Positions 7,911-16,480 are shown, counted from the stretch's first letter. The stretch: DNA of 64,000 bases from Sutterella sp. (GCA_020025915.1 JAHHRH010000001.1:62001-126000), one strand, 5' to 3'. Translations and numbers: made by a program. Notes: a model not told the origin generated them from the letters alone.

Positions 7911-8605
7911 ACCTTTTTGCCGCAACACTGCTTATATTTTTTACCGCTACCGCATGGGCAAGGATCATTGCGACCAATGCGCGGTGTTTCGCGGGTGACA
8001 GGCTTATTAGGATCGATCAACTGCTTCAGATCGAAGACGGCTTTGACTAAGTCATACAGGGCATCCTCAAGATTCTTCGGCATTTCACCTTGACGATAGC
8101 CGTCGATAAACTCTTGTGCCTGTTCGGGCGTTTCAAAGCTATCAGGGCTTAAGTTGCGAAGGATTGGCGTGGCTAGATCGGAGACCTCTTCGGACTGCTG
8201 ATATTCATCCGGCCAACGTAGCATGCCGAAGAAGAAACCACTAGCCCATGGTTCAAGTGCTTCAATGCCTTCTTCATTGGTGATGACTTGGTCGTTTTCA
8301 TCTACAAGTGGAAAAATGACAGGATCTAAGCCCCCCTTGGCTGCTAAAGCTGCCTTAATTTCATTGAAACGAATATCTAAAAGCTCAAGGATACGGTCAT
8401 CCTCAGGTAGAGCGGCGGGGTCGCCCTCCATGCTGAAAATGTACGGATACATATCGGCTTTGCTAGGGTGTTCAGGATTGAGTGCAAAGGCGGTCAAAAA
8501 ACCGTCTGCAACACCAGCATCCATGGCCTCATCGAGATCAAGGGCGTCAATGCGTTCTTGGAGCTCTTCAACGAGCGTGCTATCCATGAGTTTTTCGTTA
8601 GACAT
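7907..8605 (-). CDS. UPF0149/YecA-family protein with C-terminal SEC-C zinc motif
   Basis: A 232-residue protein. Residues about 10-185 are a UPF0149 (YecA/YgfB) helical domain with DEAMDAGVADGFLTAFAL and EALEPWASGFFFGM. The last 20 residues carry the SEC-C zinc-binding motif CPCGSGKKYKQCC, the same metal-binding tail found in SecA. YecA-type proteins bind ribosomes or SecA-related partners in E. coli. The start at 8605 has GGAAA eight bases upstream. The stop codon shares the bases TTAA with mnmC, which runs the other way. Confidence 0.85.
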   Translation of the reverse strand: MSNEKLMDSTLVEELQERIDALDLDEAMDAGVADGFLTAFALNPEHPSKADMYPYIFSMEGDPAALPEDDRILELLDIRFNEIKAALAAKGGLDPVIFPLVDENDQVITNEEGIEALEPWASGFFFGMLRWPDEYQQSEEVSDLATPILRNLSPDSFETPEQAQEFIDGYRQGEMPKNLEDALYDLVKAVFDLKQLIDPNKPVTRETPRIGRNDPCPCGSGKKYKQCCGKKV

Positions 8606-8769
8606 CGAGATTTTCCAGTGTGGATGAGAAGATGACTTATCTTAACAAAGTGTCCTTGGTATTGCAGAGCAAGTAGACCGTAACGCCTTGTTTCACAGTG
8701 ATCAAGAAACGGCAGTTTCTGCGACAATATGATTCGCTTCGAACTTAACTACCTACAAAGGAAATTTTG

Positions 8770-9600
8770 ATGTTTGATTGGCTTTATCTGCTACAAGCCG
8801 CTTTTTTGGGAATTGTTGAAGGACTTACAGAGTTTTTGCCGGTGAGTTCAACAGGACATCTGATTGTGGCTGCAGATCTTGTGAACTTTACTGATTCAAC
8901 ATCAGATACCTTTGTGGTGGCCATTCAGGCGGGAGCCATTTTTGCCGTTTGTTGGTATTACAAGCAGCGTATTTATCGGATTTTGAAAGGTTTATTTTCA
9001 GATTCTGTACAGCAGAGATTGGCCCTCAACACATTGATTGGATTTATGCCTGCTGCTGTCGTAGGTGTGTTGGTTTCTGATTTATTGAAAGAATATCTTT
9101 TCAACCCTGTCGCTGTTGGCTTAGCCCTTGTTATCGGTGGCTTCATTATTTTGTTGGTCGAGCGCTATCAAGAACGTCATCAGATTCAATCTCGTGTGAA
9201 GGAAATGGATGAAATGACGTATCTAGATGCTTTTAAGGTGGGGATCGCTCAGTGCTTTGCGATGATTCCTGGGACCAGTCGCTCAGGCGCCACGATTATT
9301 GGTGGTTTAATGTTTGGTCTTTCTCGTAAGGCTGCGACGGAATTTTCATTCTTTTTGGCTATTCCGACTATTTTTGGTGCGACTGTTTGGGATTTGTGGC
9401 AAGCGCGAGACGTCATGGTTTCGTCGAATATTCCAGGGCTTTTGGTTGGGACTGCCGTTTCGTTCTTCTCTGCTCTAATGGTGGTTCACTGGCTTATTCG
9501 ATTTGTTTCTCGTCATGACTTTAGAGTTTTTGGTTGGTATCGCATCGTGTTTGGCGGTGTCATTCTTTTAACATGGATTATGGGCGTGGTTCAGTGGTAA
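8770..9600 (+). CDS. uppP: Undecaprenyl-diphosphatase (BacA type)
   Basis: A 276-residue polytopic inner-membrane protein that turns undecaprenyl diphosphate into the monophosphate carrier needed for peptidoglycan and O-antigen synthesis; high levels give bacitracin tolerance. The two catalytic segments are intact: GIVEGLTEFLPVSSTGH near the N-terminus and MIPGTSRSGATIIGG around residue 165. About eight membrane segments are visible. AAAGGA at 8757-8762 is seven bases from ATG 8770, which favours it over the adjacent TTG at 8767. A bidirectional terminator follows. Confidence 0.95.
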   Translation: MFDWLYLLQAAFLGIVEGLTEFLPVSSTGHLIVAADLVNFTDSTSDTFVVAIQAGAIFAVCWYYKQRIYRILKGLFSDSVQQRLALNTLIGFMPAAVVGVLVSDLLKEYLFNPVAVGLALVIGGFIILLVERYQERHQIQSRVKEMDEMTYLDAFKVGIAQCFAMIPGTSRSGATIIGGLMFGLSRKAATEFSFFLAIPTIFGATVWDLWQARDVMVSSNIPGLLVGTAVSFFSALMVVHWLIRFVSRHDFRVFGWYRIVFGGVILLTWIMGVVQW

Positions 9601-9613
9601 CGCGAGGGAAAAC

Positions 9614-9644
9614 AAAAAAAGCGCACATAACGTGCGCTTTTTTT
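9614..9644. terminator. Bidirectional terminator between uppP and trmB
   Basis: A7, GCGCAC (9621-9626), five-base loop, GTGCGC (9632-9637), T7. It serves the two convergent genes. Confidence 0.9.
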
Positions 9645-9645
9645 G

Positions 9646-10383
9646 TTACTTGCGAAGATAAACCAAGTCCCAGATACCGTATCCGAGGCGTTCTCCGCGG
9701 GCTTGGAACTTCGTACGGGGACGATCACATAACGGGTTGCCCATGACAGGGCTAAATTGACCTGCGCCATGAAGGTTCGTGAGAAGCGGTTCTGTTTCGA
9801 GAACTTCGAGCATTTGTTCAGAGTAGTTTTCCCAGTCTGTGGCACAGTGGATGTAGCCACCCGGACGAATGCGCGAGGCTAATAAACCAATAAACGGTTG
9901 AGCGACGAGTCGGCGCTTATGGTGACGCGCTTTTCGCCAAGGATCAGGGAAGTAAATGTGTACGCCATCCAAGCAGTTTTCTGGAATCATGTCACGAACG
10001 ATTTCAACAGCATCATGACGCACAATGCGGACATTCGTCAGAGACATTTCATCGAGACGCTTAGCTAAGGCACCGACGCCAGCAACGAAAACTTCGCATC
10101 CAAGGAAGTTCACTTCAGGATGAGCCTGCGCAATTGCAGCCGTTGTTTCACCCATGCCACACCCGATTTCGAGAACTAACGGTGCTTTACGACCGAAAAC
10201 AGCTTTAAAATCTAAATGATTGGGGGAATATTCCACCTGATATTGCGGCAAGGTTTCTTCTAAGGCGCGCTTCTGAGCGGCCGAAATATGGCCACGGCGC
10301 ATGACAAAAGAACGGATGTGTCGCTTCTTGAGAGCTTCTAGCTCTTCCGGCGTCAATTCAGGCTTATCGCTGTGATTTTCCAT
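9646..10383 (-). CDS. trmB: tRNA (guanine-N7)-methyltransferase
   Basis: A 245-residue SAM-dependent enzyme that forms m7G46 in the variable loop of tRNAs. The SAM-binding motif LEIGCGMGET is at about residue 72. The family signature IYFPDPWRKARHHKRRLV follows, holding the catalytic Asp and the tRNA-contacting basic cluster. The N-terminal ~50 residues are a charged arm typical of bacterial TrmB. It converges on uppP across a shared terminator. The start codon at 10383 is the only good ATG, although no clear ribosome site is seen. Confidence 0.95.
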   Translation of the reverse strand: MENHSDKPELTPEELEALKKRHIRSFVMRRGHISAAQKRALEETLPQYQVEYSPNHLDFKAVFGRKAPLVLEIGCGMGETTAAIAQAHPEVNFLGCEVFVAGVGALAKRLDEMSLTNVRIVRHDAVEIVRDMIPENCLDGVHIYFPDPWRKARHHKRRLVAQPFIGLLASRIRPGGYIHCATDWENYSEQMLEVLETEPLLTNLHGAGQFSPVMGNPLCDRPRTKFQARGERLGYGIWDLVYLRK

Positions 10384-10442
10384 GATGGGGTAGCTCGGGA
10401 CGCTCTAGAGGCGATGCCGACGAGATGATAGCTAGAGATACG

Positions 10443-10496
10443 AAAAACCCGCCTCAAGGAAAGGACTTTTGAGATCCGAATGATGGCGGGATTTTG
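10443..10496 (-). terminator. Possible terminator downstream of tRNA-Gly
   Basis: AAAACCCGCC and GGCGGGATTTT form the outer stem, with CTCAA and TTGAG pairing inside. On the minus strand the stem ends in TTTT, just after the tRNA gene. Confidence 0.45.
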
Positions 10497-10501
10497 AAAT
10501 T

Positions 10502-10575
10502 TGGAGCGGGTGAAGGGAATCGAACCCTCGTCTTTAGCATGGGAGGCTATTGCTCTGCCATTGAGCTACACCCGC
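10502..10575 (-). tRNA. tRNA-Gly (CCC)
   Basis: Complete 74-base cloverleaf on the minus strand. Acceptor GCGGGTG/CACCCGC, D arm GCTC..GAGC, T arm GAGGG-TTCGATT-CCCTT, and an encoded CCA end. The anticodon loop CTCCCAT gives anticodon CCC, reading GGG codons. Confidence 0.93.
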
Positions 10576-10635
10576 AGAGATGAATAATTCTAGCACGAAT
10601 TGAAGACACGTGGCCTCCAATTCGTGCAGAAAACA

Positions 10636-11058
10636 TTAATAGCGGAACTTTAGGTGGCTGAGAACCCACAGCGCACAAACAAGCACCAAGATAGCGCCTG
10701 ATGTCATTAGCATGAAGGCTGGGGTCATGTGCTCGACGTCTACAACGATGTAACGGGCAACGGCAACGATAGCCAATGCAACTGGGGTGCGAATAGGAAT
10801 TTCACGCGTACCTAAAGCGGATCCTTTAACCATGGATAGGATCTCGATATAGAGGAACAGTAACAAGAGGTCCCCGAGACCTGCATTTTTGGTTTCAACC
10901 ATGCTCCAAATAGATGAGCAGATGCCGACAAGAGCTGCAATAGCAATCGCAATCAGTGCAAAACCTTGAGCCACAGTAAGAACGGAGTTGAACTTGATGG
11001 CGGCTTCAGGAATTGGAGTGTGTTCGGAATCGTGGTGTTGAGGATTGTTTTGTTGCAT
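10636..11058 (-). CDS. PsiE-family (phosphate-starvation-inducible E) membrane protein
   Basis: A 140-residue inner-membrane protein with four hydrophobic segments (about 30-50, 62-80, 95-110, 118-135). The family hallmark FLYIEILSMVKG, followed by REIPIRTPVALAIVAVARYIVVD, matches PsiE proteins. In E. coli psiE is controlled by phosphate and cAMP, but the biochemical role is unknown. The first 25 residues are polar and His-rich (NNPQHHDSEH). No Pho box is visible upstream. It stands alone between tRNA-Gly and the metQ remnant. Confidence 0.8.
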   Translation of the reverse strand: MQQNNPQHHDSEHTPIPEAAIKFNSVLTVAQGFALIAIAIAALVGICSSIWSMVETKNAGLGDLLLLFLYIEILSMVKGSALGTREIPIRTPVALAIVAVARYIVVDVEHMTPAFMLMTSGAILVLVCALWVLSHLKFRY

Positions 11059-11115
11059 GATGTCGATAGAATAAATCTATTTTAGGTAACTATAGTTGAG
11101 CTATTAGATATTACA

Positions 11116-11812
11116 TCACCAAGAGCAAATTATCCCGCCTTTGTAGCGATTTTCTACAAATGATTTAACTTCAGGGGAACGGTACACTTTGACAAAGGTT
11201 TGAACCCAGGGTTTTTGAGCATCTTCTTCTCGTACGCAAAGAATATTTGCGTAAGGGCCATCGGCACGCTCCATGTAAATACCATCAAGTTGTGGTACCA
11301 AGCCCGCCGAGTCTGCATAACTACCGTTAATGGCCGCAACATTGAGGTCGTCAAGACTACGTGGCAATTGCGCAGGGTCGAGTTCAATAATGCGAACTTT
11401 CTTGGGATTTTCAGTGATGTCTAGAACCGTAGCGCGAATGTCAACTTGTGGGTCGAGACGGATGAGGCCTTTTTTTGGAGCATGTGAAGGGCACGACCGG
11501 CGTTGGTGTGGCAGATACAAGTCGATAGCCGCGATCCGCATTTTGCTGATCCATATAGGGTTGATGTTGGAAGGAGTTAATGTCTAAATCACCTGCAACT
11601 AAGGCGGCGTTCGGTTGGACAAAATCAAAGAACTCTACAATACGAAGGCCGAGACCAGTCTTTAGGGCGAACGGTTTGACGAACTCCATGATTTCGGCAT
11701 GAGGTCCAGCGGTGACACCAACGACTATCGTTTGCGGAGCGGCATAGGCAAGGGGAAGGCTGTTGAGAAAAGTGGTGAGACCAACAGCGGCAAGTATGGA
11801 TCGGCGCTTCAT
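11116..11812 (-). pseudogene. metQ: Broken metQ, methionine ABC substrate-binding protein
   Basis: The start MKRRSILAAVGLTTF with signal peptide (cut near AYA) has AAGGA seven bases upstream. The frame runs through NlpA/MetQ sequence (VVGVTAGPHAEIMEFV, INSFQHQPYMDQQNADRGYRL) up to CSKK at an A7 run (11470-11476). MetQ sequence resumes in another frame as GLIRLDPQVDIRATVLDITENPKK and continues to SFVENRYKGGIICSW. Joined, the pieces make about 231 residues against about 270 in the family; roughly 35 codons between SKK and GLIR are absent. A deletion with a frame change explains this best. There is no lipobox Cys. It lies just downstream of metN-metI. Confidence 0.85.
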
Positions 11813-11970
11813 GAAAATATCCTTGACGGGTACGTTGAGTCCTAACAGAAATGGACTTGGTTCGCGCATTATTCCTGGGAGTGGTTTGTTTTCGTTGGAA
11901 AGTCTGACGAACGATTGACGCGGTTGGAGTAAGTTAAGATAAAGACCTGAAAAGTTGAAGTGTTTTCACG

Positions 11971-12025
11971 AAAAAAAAGGGTGTTGCAAAGCACTGGATG
12001 ACCAGTTGTTTGCAACACCCTTTTT
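11971..12025. terminator. Strong hairpin between metI and metQ
   Basis: A8, then GGGTGTTGCAAA (11979-11990) pairing perfectly with TTTGCAACACCC (12009-12020), then T5. An inner ACTGG/CCAGT pair extends the stem. On the minus strand it ends in a long T-run, so it should stop metNI transcripts before metQ. Confidence 0.85.
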
Positions 12026-12043
12026 GGGTGATGAGGTATTAGA

Positions 12044-12697
12044 TTATTTGTGCGAAATGCGTCGAACGACCCAATCCCCAAAGCTTTGGATGCCTTGGAC
12101 AAGAATGATCAAAATAAAGACCACAGTCCACATCACTTCTGGCATGAAGCGCTGGTAGCCATAGCGAATACCTAAGTCGCCCAAGCCACCGCCACCGACA
12201 GCACCTGCCATGGCCGAATAACCAATCAAACTAATAATTGAGATGGTGAGCCCGGCCACAATTCCTGGCATGGCTTCGGGCAAAAGAACCTTCGAGATGA
12301 TCTGATAGTTCGTAGCACCCATGGATTGAGCGGCTTCGACGAGTCCTTTGTCTACTTCACGAAGGCTCGTTTCAACGATGCGAGCGATGAAGGGGGCTAC
12401 AGACAGCGTCAATGGGACGATAGCTGCCGCCGTACCGATCGAGGAGCCAACAATGAGACGGGTAAACGGAATGATTGCTACCAATAAAATGATGAACGGG
12501 ACAGAGCGCATCGCGTTGATGATGGTGCCGAGGATGGTGTTGAGGCTAGGCATTGGCAAGAAAGAAGAACGATCCGTTACAAAAAGGATGATCCCTAAGG
12601 GAATGCCTGCGAGCGCACCAATACCCCCTGAAATAGTCACCATGATGATCGTCTCGAGGAAAGAGTCCCAAATCATCTGAATGAGATTACTTGACAT
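12044..12697 (-). CDS. metI: D-methionine ABC transporter permease
   Basis: A 217-residue inner-membrane permease with five membrane segments. The coupling (EAA) loop VEAAQSMGATNYQIISKVLLPEAMPGIV contacts MetN. It forms the MetNI importer for L- and D-methionine, normally fed by MetQ. The start overlaps the end of metN by 11 bases, so the two are translationally coupled. The following metQ is broken and separated by a strong terminator, which raises the question of which binding protein serves this pore. Confidence 0.95.
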   Translation of the reverse strand: MSSNLIQMIWDSFLETIIMVTISGGIGALAGIPLGIILFVTDRSSFLPMPSLNTILGTIINAMRSVPFIILLVAIIPFTRLIVGSSIGTAAAIVPLTLSVAPFIARIVETSLREVDKGLVEAAQSMGATNYQIISKVLLPEAMPGIVAGLTISIISLIGYSAMAGAVGGGGLGDLGIRYGYQRFMPEVMWTVVFILIILVQGIQSFGDWVVRRISHK

Positions 12698-13736
12698 CGT
12701 TGATCTCCTCTACAACAACACCGTTTTCTTGCATGAACGTGACAGCATCGAGGAATGCGGCACGATCGGCTTCAATCAAAACAGTCAATGAACCTAAAGT
12801 CTGACCTTGTACGTCATCGACCGTACCACGCAAGATGTTGAAGTCGATGTTAAAACGTCGAGAACACTCCGAAATCACAGGGCGCGTTACGTCAGAGCCA
12901 GAGAAGGCAAGGCGAAGTAGATACACAGCATCGCTATTGACGTGGCGAGAGCGAGCTTGGCGGAGGCGTTCAAGAATGGCTGGTGGCATGTCTCGAGCCA
13001 TGACGTTACCAATCAGTGCTTTAGTTGTTTCGTGTTGGGGGGCCATGAAGATATCGCACACGGATCCAGCTTCGACGATCTTGCCGTAGTTCATCACGAC
13101 AACACGATTGCAAATTTGCTTAACCACTTGCATTTCGTGTGTAATCATGACAATGGTGAGGCCGAGTTCTTCATTGATTCGCTTTAAAAGTGCGAGGGTA
13201 GCCGTTGTGGTTTCAGGGTCAAGTGCTGACGTGGCTTCGTCTGAGAGCAAGACTTTCGGGTCGTTGGTGAGGGCGCGGGCAATGCCGACACGTTGTTTCT
13301 GACCGCCTGAAAGCTGTGTGGGGTACTTATGAGCGTGTTCAGTTAAGCCGACCAACTTTAATAAGGGTTCGACCTTTTCACGAATGACGTCTTTAGGTGT
13401 GCCAACAAGCTCAAGCGGAAGGGCTACGTTGTCATAGACGGTACGAGAACTCAGCAGGTTGAAGTGTTGGAAAATCATACCGATAGAACGGCGACTTTCC
13501 CGAAGTTCGTCTTCAGATAACTCGGTTAAGTTACGACCATCAACAATGACGCACCCTTCAGAAGGACGGTTCAATAAGTTGATACAACGAACGAGCGTGC
13601 TTTTGCCGGCGCCAGAACGACCGATGATGCCAAAGATTTCCCCTGGCTTGATGTCGAGAGAAACGTCATCAAGGGCTTTGAATTCTCGACCTTCCGGCGT
13701 TTTGTACGTTTGAGTAATGTGTTCTAGTCTGATCAT
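12687..13736 (-). CDS. metN: Methionine ABC transporter ATPase
   Basis: A 349-residue ATPase. Walker A GRSGAGKST (about 38-46), Q-loop FQHFNLL, signature LSGGQKQR, Walker B VLLSDEATSALD and switch MITHEM. The C-terminal ~100 residues (SDAVYLLRLAFSG to the end, with FNIDFNILRGTVDDVQG) are the NIL/ACT-like domain that binds methionine and shuts off transport in E. coli MetN (trans-inhibition). It is first in the leftward metNI operon; the 120-base leader shows no riboswitch I can recognise. Confidence 0.95.
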   Translation of the reverse strand: MIRLEHITQTYKTPEGREFKALDDVSLDIKPGEIFGIIGRSGAGKSTLVRCINLLNRPSEGCVIVDGRNLTELSEDELRESRRSIGMIFQHFNLLSSRTVYDNVALPLELVGTPKDVIREKVEPLLKLVGLTEHAHKYPTQLSGGQKQRVGIARALTNDPKVLLSDEATSALDPETTTATLALLKRINEELGLTIVMITHEMQVVKQICNRVVVMNYGKIVEAGSVCDIFMAPQHETTKALIGNVMARDMPPAILERLRQARSRHVNSDAVYLLRLAFSGSDVTRPVISECSRRFNIDFNILRGTVDDVQGQTLGSLTVLIEADRAAFLDAVTFMQENGVVVEEINDVK

Positions 13737-13868
13737 TTCTTATACGCGAAAGTGAGTCGCAGGTAAGGCTGATCGGCACAGTTTACCTGTTGTTGAGGTG
13801 TCGCGTGGTGGATGATGAGAGATAAATTCCGAGTCAATTGAGGTATTACCTGTTGGAGTCAACAGGCA

Positions 13869-13905
13869 AAAAAAAATCCCACTGAAAATTCAGTAGGATT
13901 TTTTG
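13869..13905 (-). terminator. Terminator of the tRNA-Lys operon
   Basis: ATCC-c-ACTGAA, two bases, TTCAGT-a-GGAT, flanked by A-runs and T-runs. On the minus strand it ends in eight or more T, after the last tRNA gene. Confidence 0.85.
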
Positions 13906-13912
13906 GAATCTT

Positions 13913-13988
13913 GGTGGGAACGCAGGGATTCGAACCCTGGACCGACGGATTAAGAGTCCGCTGCTCTACCAGCTGAGCTACGTTCCCA
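13913..13988 (-). tRNA. tRNA-Lys (CTT), copy 1
   Basis: A 76-base gene with acceptor GGGAACG/CGTTCCC, anticodon loop CTCTTAA (anticodon CTT), T loop TTCGAAT and encoded CCA. It differs from the next copy by one base in the D loop (CAGCTGG here, CAGTTGG there). Confidence 0.95.
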
Positions 13989-14008
13989 AAATGTGATTTG
14001 CTTGAGAT

Positions 14009-14084
14009 GGTGGGAACGCAGGGATTCGAACCCTGGACCGACGGATTAAGAGTCCGCTGCTCTACCAACTGAGCTACGTTCCCA
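14009..14084 (-). tRNA. tRNA-Lys (CTT), copy 2
   Basis: A 76-base gene, nearly identical to the neighbouring copy, anticodon CTT, with encoded CCA. It is the middle gene of a three-tRNA leftward operon. Confidence 0.95.
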
Positions 14085-14112
14085 TCTCTAAAACAATTTT
14101 TCTCAGTAGTCG

Positions 14113-14188
14113 TGGTGGGTCGTGCGGGACTCGAACCCACGACCAACGGATTAAAAGTCCGCTGCTCTACCAACTGAGCTAACGACCC
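14113..14188 (-). tRNA. tRNA-Lys (TTT)
   Basis: A 76-base gene with acceptor GGGTCGT/ACGACCC, anticodon loop CTTTTAA (anticodon TTT) and encoded CCA. It is first in the operon, next to the promoter. The U34 of this tRNA is a target of MnmA and MnmC, both encoded in this window. Confidence 0.95.
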
Positions 14189-14240
14189 GTCAGTCGTAGT
14201 CTGACTCGCAACTGATGCTTTCAACTAACTGAGGCAACGA

Positions 14241-14269
14241 ATTATGCATGACTTTTTTTGAGTTGTCAA
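14241..14269 (-). promoter_or_regulatory. Sigma-70 promoter of the tRNA-Lys operon
   Basis: On the minus strand: TTGACA, exactly 17 bases, CATAAT. It lies about 52 bases upstream of tRNA-Lys(TTT). Confidence 0.75.
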
Positions 14270-14511
14270 GGATGTTGAAAAAATGTCTGATTCGTTCTCT
14301 TTTGCTCAAAGGCCTGGTTGAATGTTCATCAGACTAAAAAAAGTCTCATTGTTTAGGGTAACCCCTAATAAAGTAGACCTAGTCAAACAGAAAATTTTCA
14401 GGCAATATGACGGTAATGGTTGTGGAAATGCAAAATCATAACCAATGATTTAATAGAAATTTTCGTGATCTTTTACTATCGGGGATGTCTAAATGATCCT
14501 ATGATAGCGTA

Positions 14512-14541
14512 TTGACATCTATAATTTTGTTGCGATAGATA
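14512..14541 (+). promoter_or_regulatory. Probable recA promoter
   Basis: TTGACA at 14512-14517, then a 17-18 base spacer and ATAGAT/TAGATA. The recA ATG is about 35 bases further on. In the ~350 bases between the tRNA operon and recA I see no LexA box of the CTG-N10-CAG type. Confidence 0.5.
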
Positions 14542-14574
14542 AATAATATTTAAATCTCTGTATAGGAGTCCGTC

Positions 14575-15678
14575 ATGGCTAGTAAGTCTTCAGGTCCTGC
14601 TCGTCCAGAACGCTGCGAAGGCGAGGAACGTAAGAAGGCGTTAAACGTTGCGCTTGCCAATATTGAAAAGCAATTCGGTAAGGGTGCCATTATGCGTATG
14701 GCCGAAGGTACCGAAGTCGAAGATATCGAAACGGTGTCGACTGGTTCCTTAGGGGTTGACCTTGCTTTGGGCGTTGGTGGTTTACCTCGTGGCCGCATTA
14801 TTGAAATCTTCGGTCCTGAATCTTCTGGCAAGACCACGATGGCATTGCATGTGATTGCTGAAATGCAAAAGCTTGGTGGTACTTGCGCTTTTATCGATGC
14901 CGAACATGCTTTAGATGTCCAATATGCCCAGCGCTTGGGTGTGGTTCTCAAGGACTTGCTTCTTTCGCAGCCTGATACTGGTGAACAAGCTTTAGAAATT
15001 ACAGATGCGTTGGTTCGTTCAGGTTCTGTTGATTTGATCGTTGTTGACTCCGTGGCTGCTTTGACGCCTCGAAGTGAAATTGAAGGCGAGATGGGCGATG
15101 CGCTCCCTGGTCTGCAAGCTCGCTTGATGTCCCAGGCTTTGCGTAAGTTGACTGGTTCTATTACGAAAACCAAGTCGATGGTGATTTTCATCAACCAAAT
15201 TCGTATGAAAATTGGTGGCTATGGCAATCCTGAAACGACGACGGGCGGTAATGCTTTAAAGTTCTATAGCTCTGTCCGCTTAGATATTCGCCGTGCTGGT
15301 GCCATTAAGAAAGGTGACGAAGTCATTGGCAACGAAACCAAGGTGAAGATTGTCAAGAATAAGGTTGCTCCCCCCTTTAAACAGGCTACCTTTGACATCC
15401 TTTATGGGGAAGGTGTCTCGCATTACGGTGAAATCATCGATATCGGGACTGAACTCGAGGTAATCGAGAAAGCTGGTGCTTGGTACTCTTATAACGGTCA
15501 GCGTTTAGGTCAAGGTAAAGAAAATGTTCGCGAATTCTTGAAGCAACATCAGGAAATCTCGGAAGAAATCGAGAAAAAGATTCGCGAAATGAAGGGGATT
15601 CACATTAAGAGTATGTCGTCTGTAGGGGATGACGAAATGCCAATGGATGATATCCCTCCGATGGATGAGGAATTCTAA
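14575..15678 (+). CDS. recA: Recombinase RecA
   Basis: A 367-residue recombinase that forms filaments on single-stranded DNA, exchanges strands and triggers LexA cleavage. Walker A GPESSGKT (80-87), L1 region SEIEGEMGDALPGLQARLMSQALRKL, Walker B-like LIVVDSVAAL, L2 region FINQIRMKIGGYGNPETTTGG. The C-terminus is acidic (DDEMPMDDIPPMDEEF), which is a regulatory feature of RecA. AGGAG lies seven to eight bases before the ATG. recX follows after a terminator, the usual arrangement. Confidence 0.98.
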   Translation: MASKSSGPARPERCEGEERKKALNVALANIEKQFGKGAIMRMAEGTEVEDIETVSTGSLGVDLALGVGGLPRGRIIEIFGPESSGKTTMALHVIAEMQKLGGTCAFIDAEHALDVQYAQRLGVVLKDLLLSQPDTGEQALEITDALVRSGSVDLIVVDSVAALTPRSEIEGEMGDALPGLQARLMSQALRKLTGSITKTKSMVIFINQIRMKIGGYGNPETTTGGNALKFYSSVRLDIRRAGAIKKGDEVIGNETKVKIVKNKVAPPFKQATFDILYGEGVSHYGEIIDIGTELEVIEKAGAWYSYNGQRLGQGKENVREFLKQHQEISEEIEKKIREMKGIHIKSMSSVGDDEMPMDDIPPMDEEF

Positions 15679-15700
15679 GTCATCCCAAATATAAGAAAGG

Positions 15701-15725
15701 GGGTAGCTAAGGCTACCCTTTTTTT
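15701..15725 (+). terminator. recA terminator / attenuator before recX
   Basis: GGGTAGC, TAAG, GCTACCC, T7. Partial read-through would give low recX expression relative to recA, as known in E. coli. Confidence 0.85.
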
Positions 15726-15742
15726 GCACAGGAGTCTCGAGT

Positions 15743-16480
15743 ATGGGTAATCAGGATAGCAATAGACAACTATTTATTTGGGGGGATGATGGCTTAGAGT
15801 CTCTTCAAGAGAACGTTGAAGTGATGAAGCCCAAGATGCTACCAACGCAGTCAGTCAGTATGGAGAGCGTCTTTGATGATAATGAGATCCAAAGAGAATG
15901 CCCACGACGATTGCCAAGACGACAACGTCATACATTTAGTACAGACGAAGAGTTTTGTAACGATCCTGAAGAGTTGGAACGTCGCTGTGAGGAAAAGCGA
16001 AAGGCGAATCCTTCTCGGCAGAATCAACCTAGTCTTTTTGCCCGTGCTGTAGCTGCCTTGGCTCGACGCGATTATTCACGCAAAGAACTTGACCGTAAAC
16101 TAGGTCGCCTTCTTAAGGAGGGTGAGACGTATGACATGGTCGTTGAAGTGCTAGATCGGCTAGAGTCCGCTGGTTATTTGTCGGATGAACGCTTTGCAGA
16201 GACGCGAGTTCGTGTTCGGTCAAGAACTTTAGGTAATGCGCGGATTCGACGTGAGTTACGGCAATCCGGGATTGCTTCTGAGCATGTAGACGCTGCTATG
16301 GAAGGTATTGAAGAGCCTGAAGAAATTAGAGCGTATCGAATTTGGCAACGACGCTTTGATGAGATCCCTAAAGATAGAAAAGAGCGTGATCGGCAAATTC
16401 GTTTTTTGATGTATCGCGGTTTTTCAAGGGGAGCAATTTCTAGGGTGATTTCGGGGCGCGTAGAGATTCTTGACGACTAA
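15743..16480 (+). CDS. recX: RecX-family regulator with long N-terminal extension
   Basis: A 245-residue protein. Residues about 95-245 are the RecX three-helix repeat region (ARAVAALARRDYSRKELDRKL, VVEVLDRLESAGYLSDERFAE, GNARIRRELRQSGIAS, IRFLMYRGFSRGAISRVI). RecX inhibits RecA filament growth. Ordinary RecX is about 150-170 residues; here some 90 residues precede the domain, rich in Arg, Glu and Pro with no clear fold. AGGAG eight bases before the ATG supports the long start. The gene follows recA through a terminator. Confidence 0.88.
   Translation: MGNQDSNRQLFIWGDDGLESLQENVEVMKPKMLPTQSVSMESVFDDNEIQRECPRRLPRRQRHTFSTDEEFCNDPEELERRCEEKRKANPSRQNQPSLFARAVAALARRDYSRKELDRKLGRLLKEGETYDMVVEVLDRLESAGYLSDERFAETRVRVRSRTLGNARIRRELRQSGIASEHVDAAMEGIEEPEEIRAYRIWQRRFDEIPKDRKERDRQIRFLMYRGFSRGAISRVISGRVEILDD

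Noticed and set aside
11440..11520. Programmed slippage at the A7 run to make full MetQ
   Set aside because: A frame change alone would still leave about 35 conserved codons missing, so a deletion in a dead gene fits better.
13737..13860. A methionine-related riboswitch before metN
   Set aside because: The leader is short and shows no fold or conserved core I recognise as a SAM or SAH riboswitch.
13859..14224. A 121-codon minus-strand open frame and what looks like a direct-repeat array
   Set aside because: It is translation through three tRNA-Lys genes. The repeats are the two nearly identical CTT copies and the related TTT copy, not a CRISPR array.
14189..14574. A LexA (SOS) box upstream of recA
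   Set aside because: No CTG-N10-CAG palindrome was found by eye; the nearest CTG...CAG pair has the wrong spacing.
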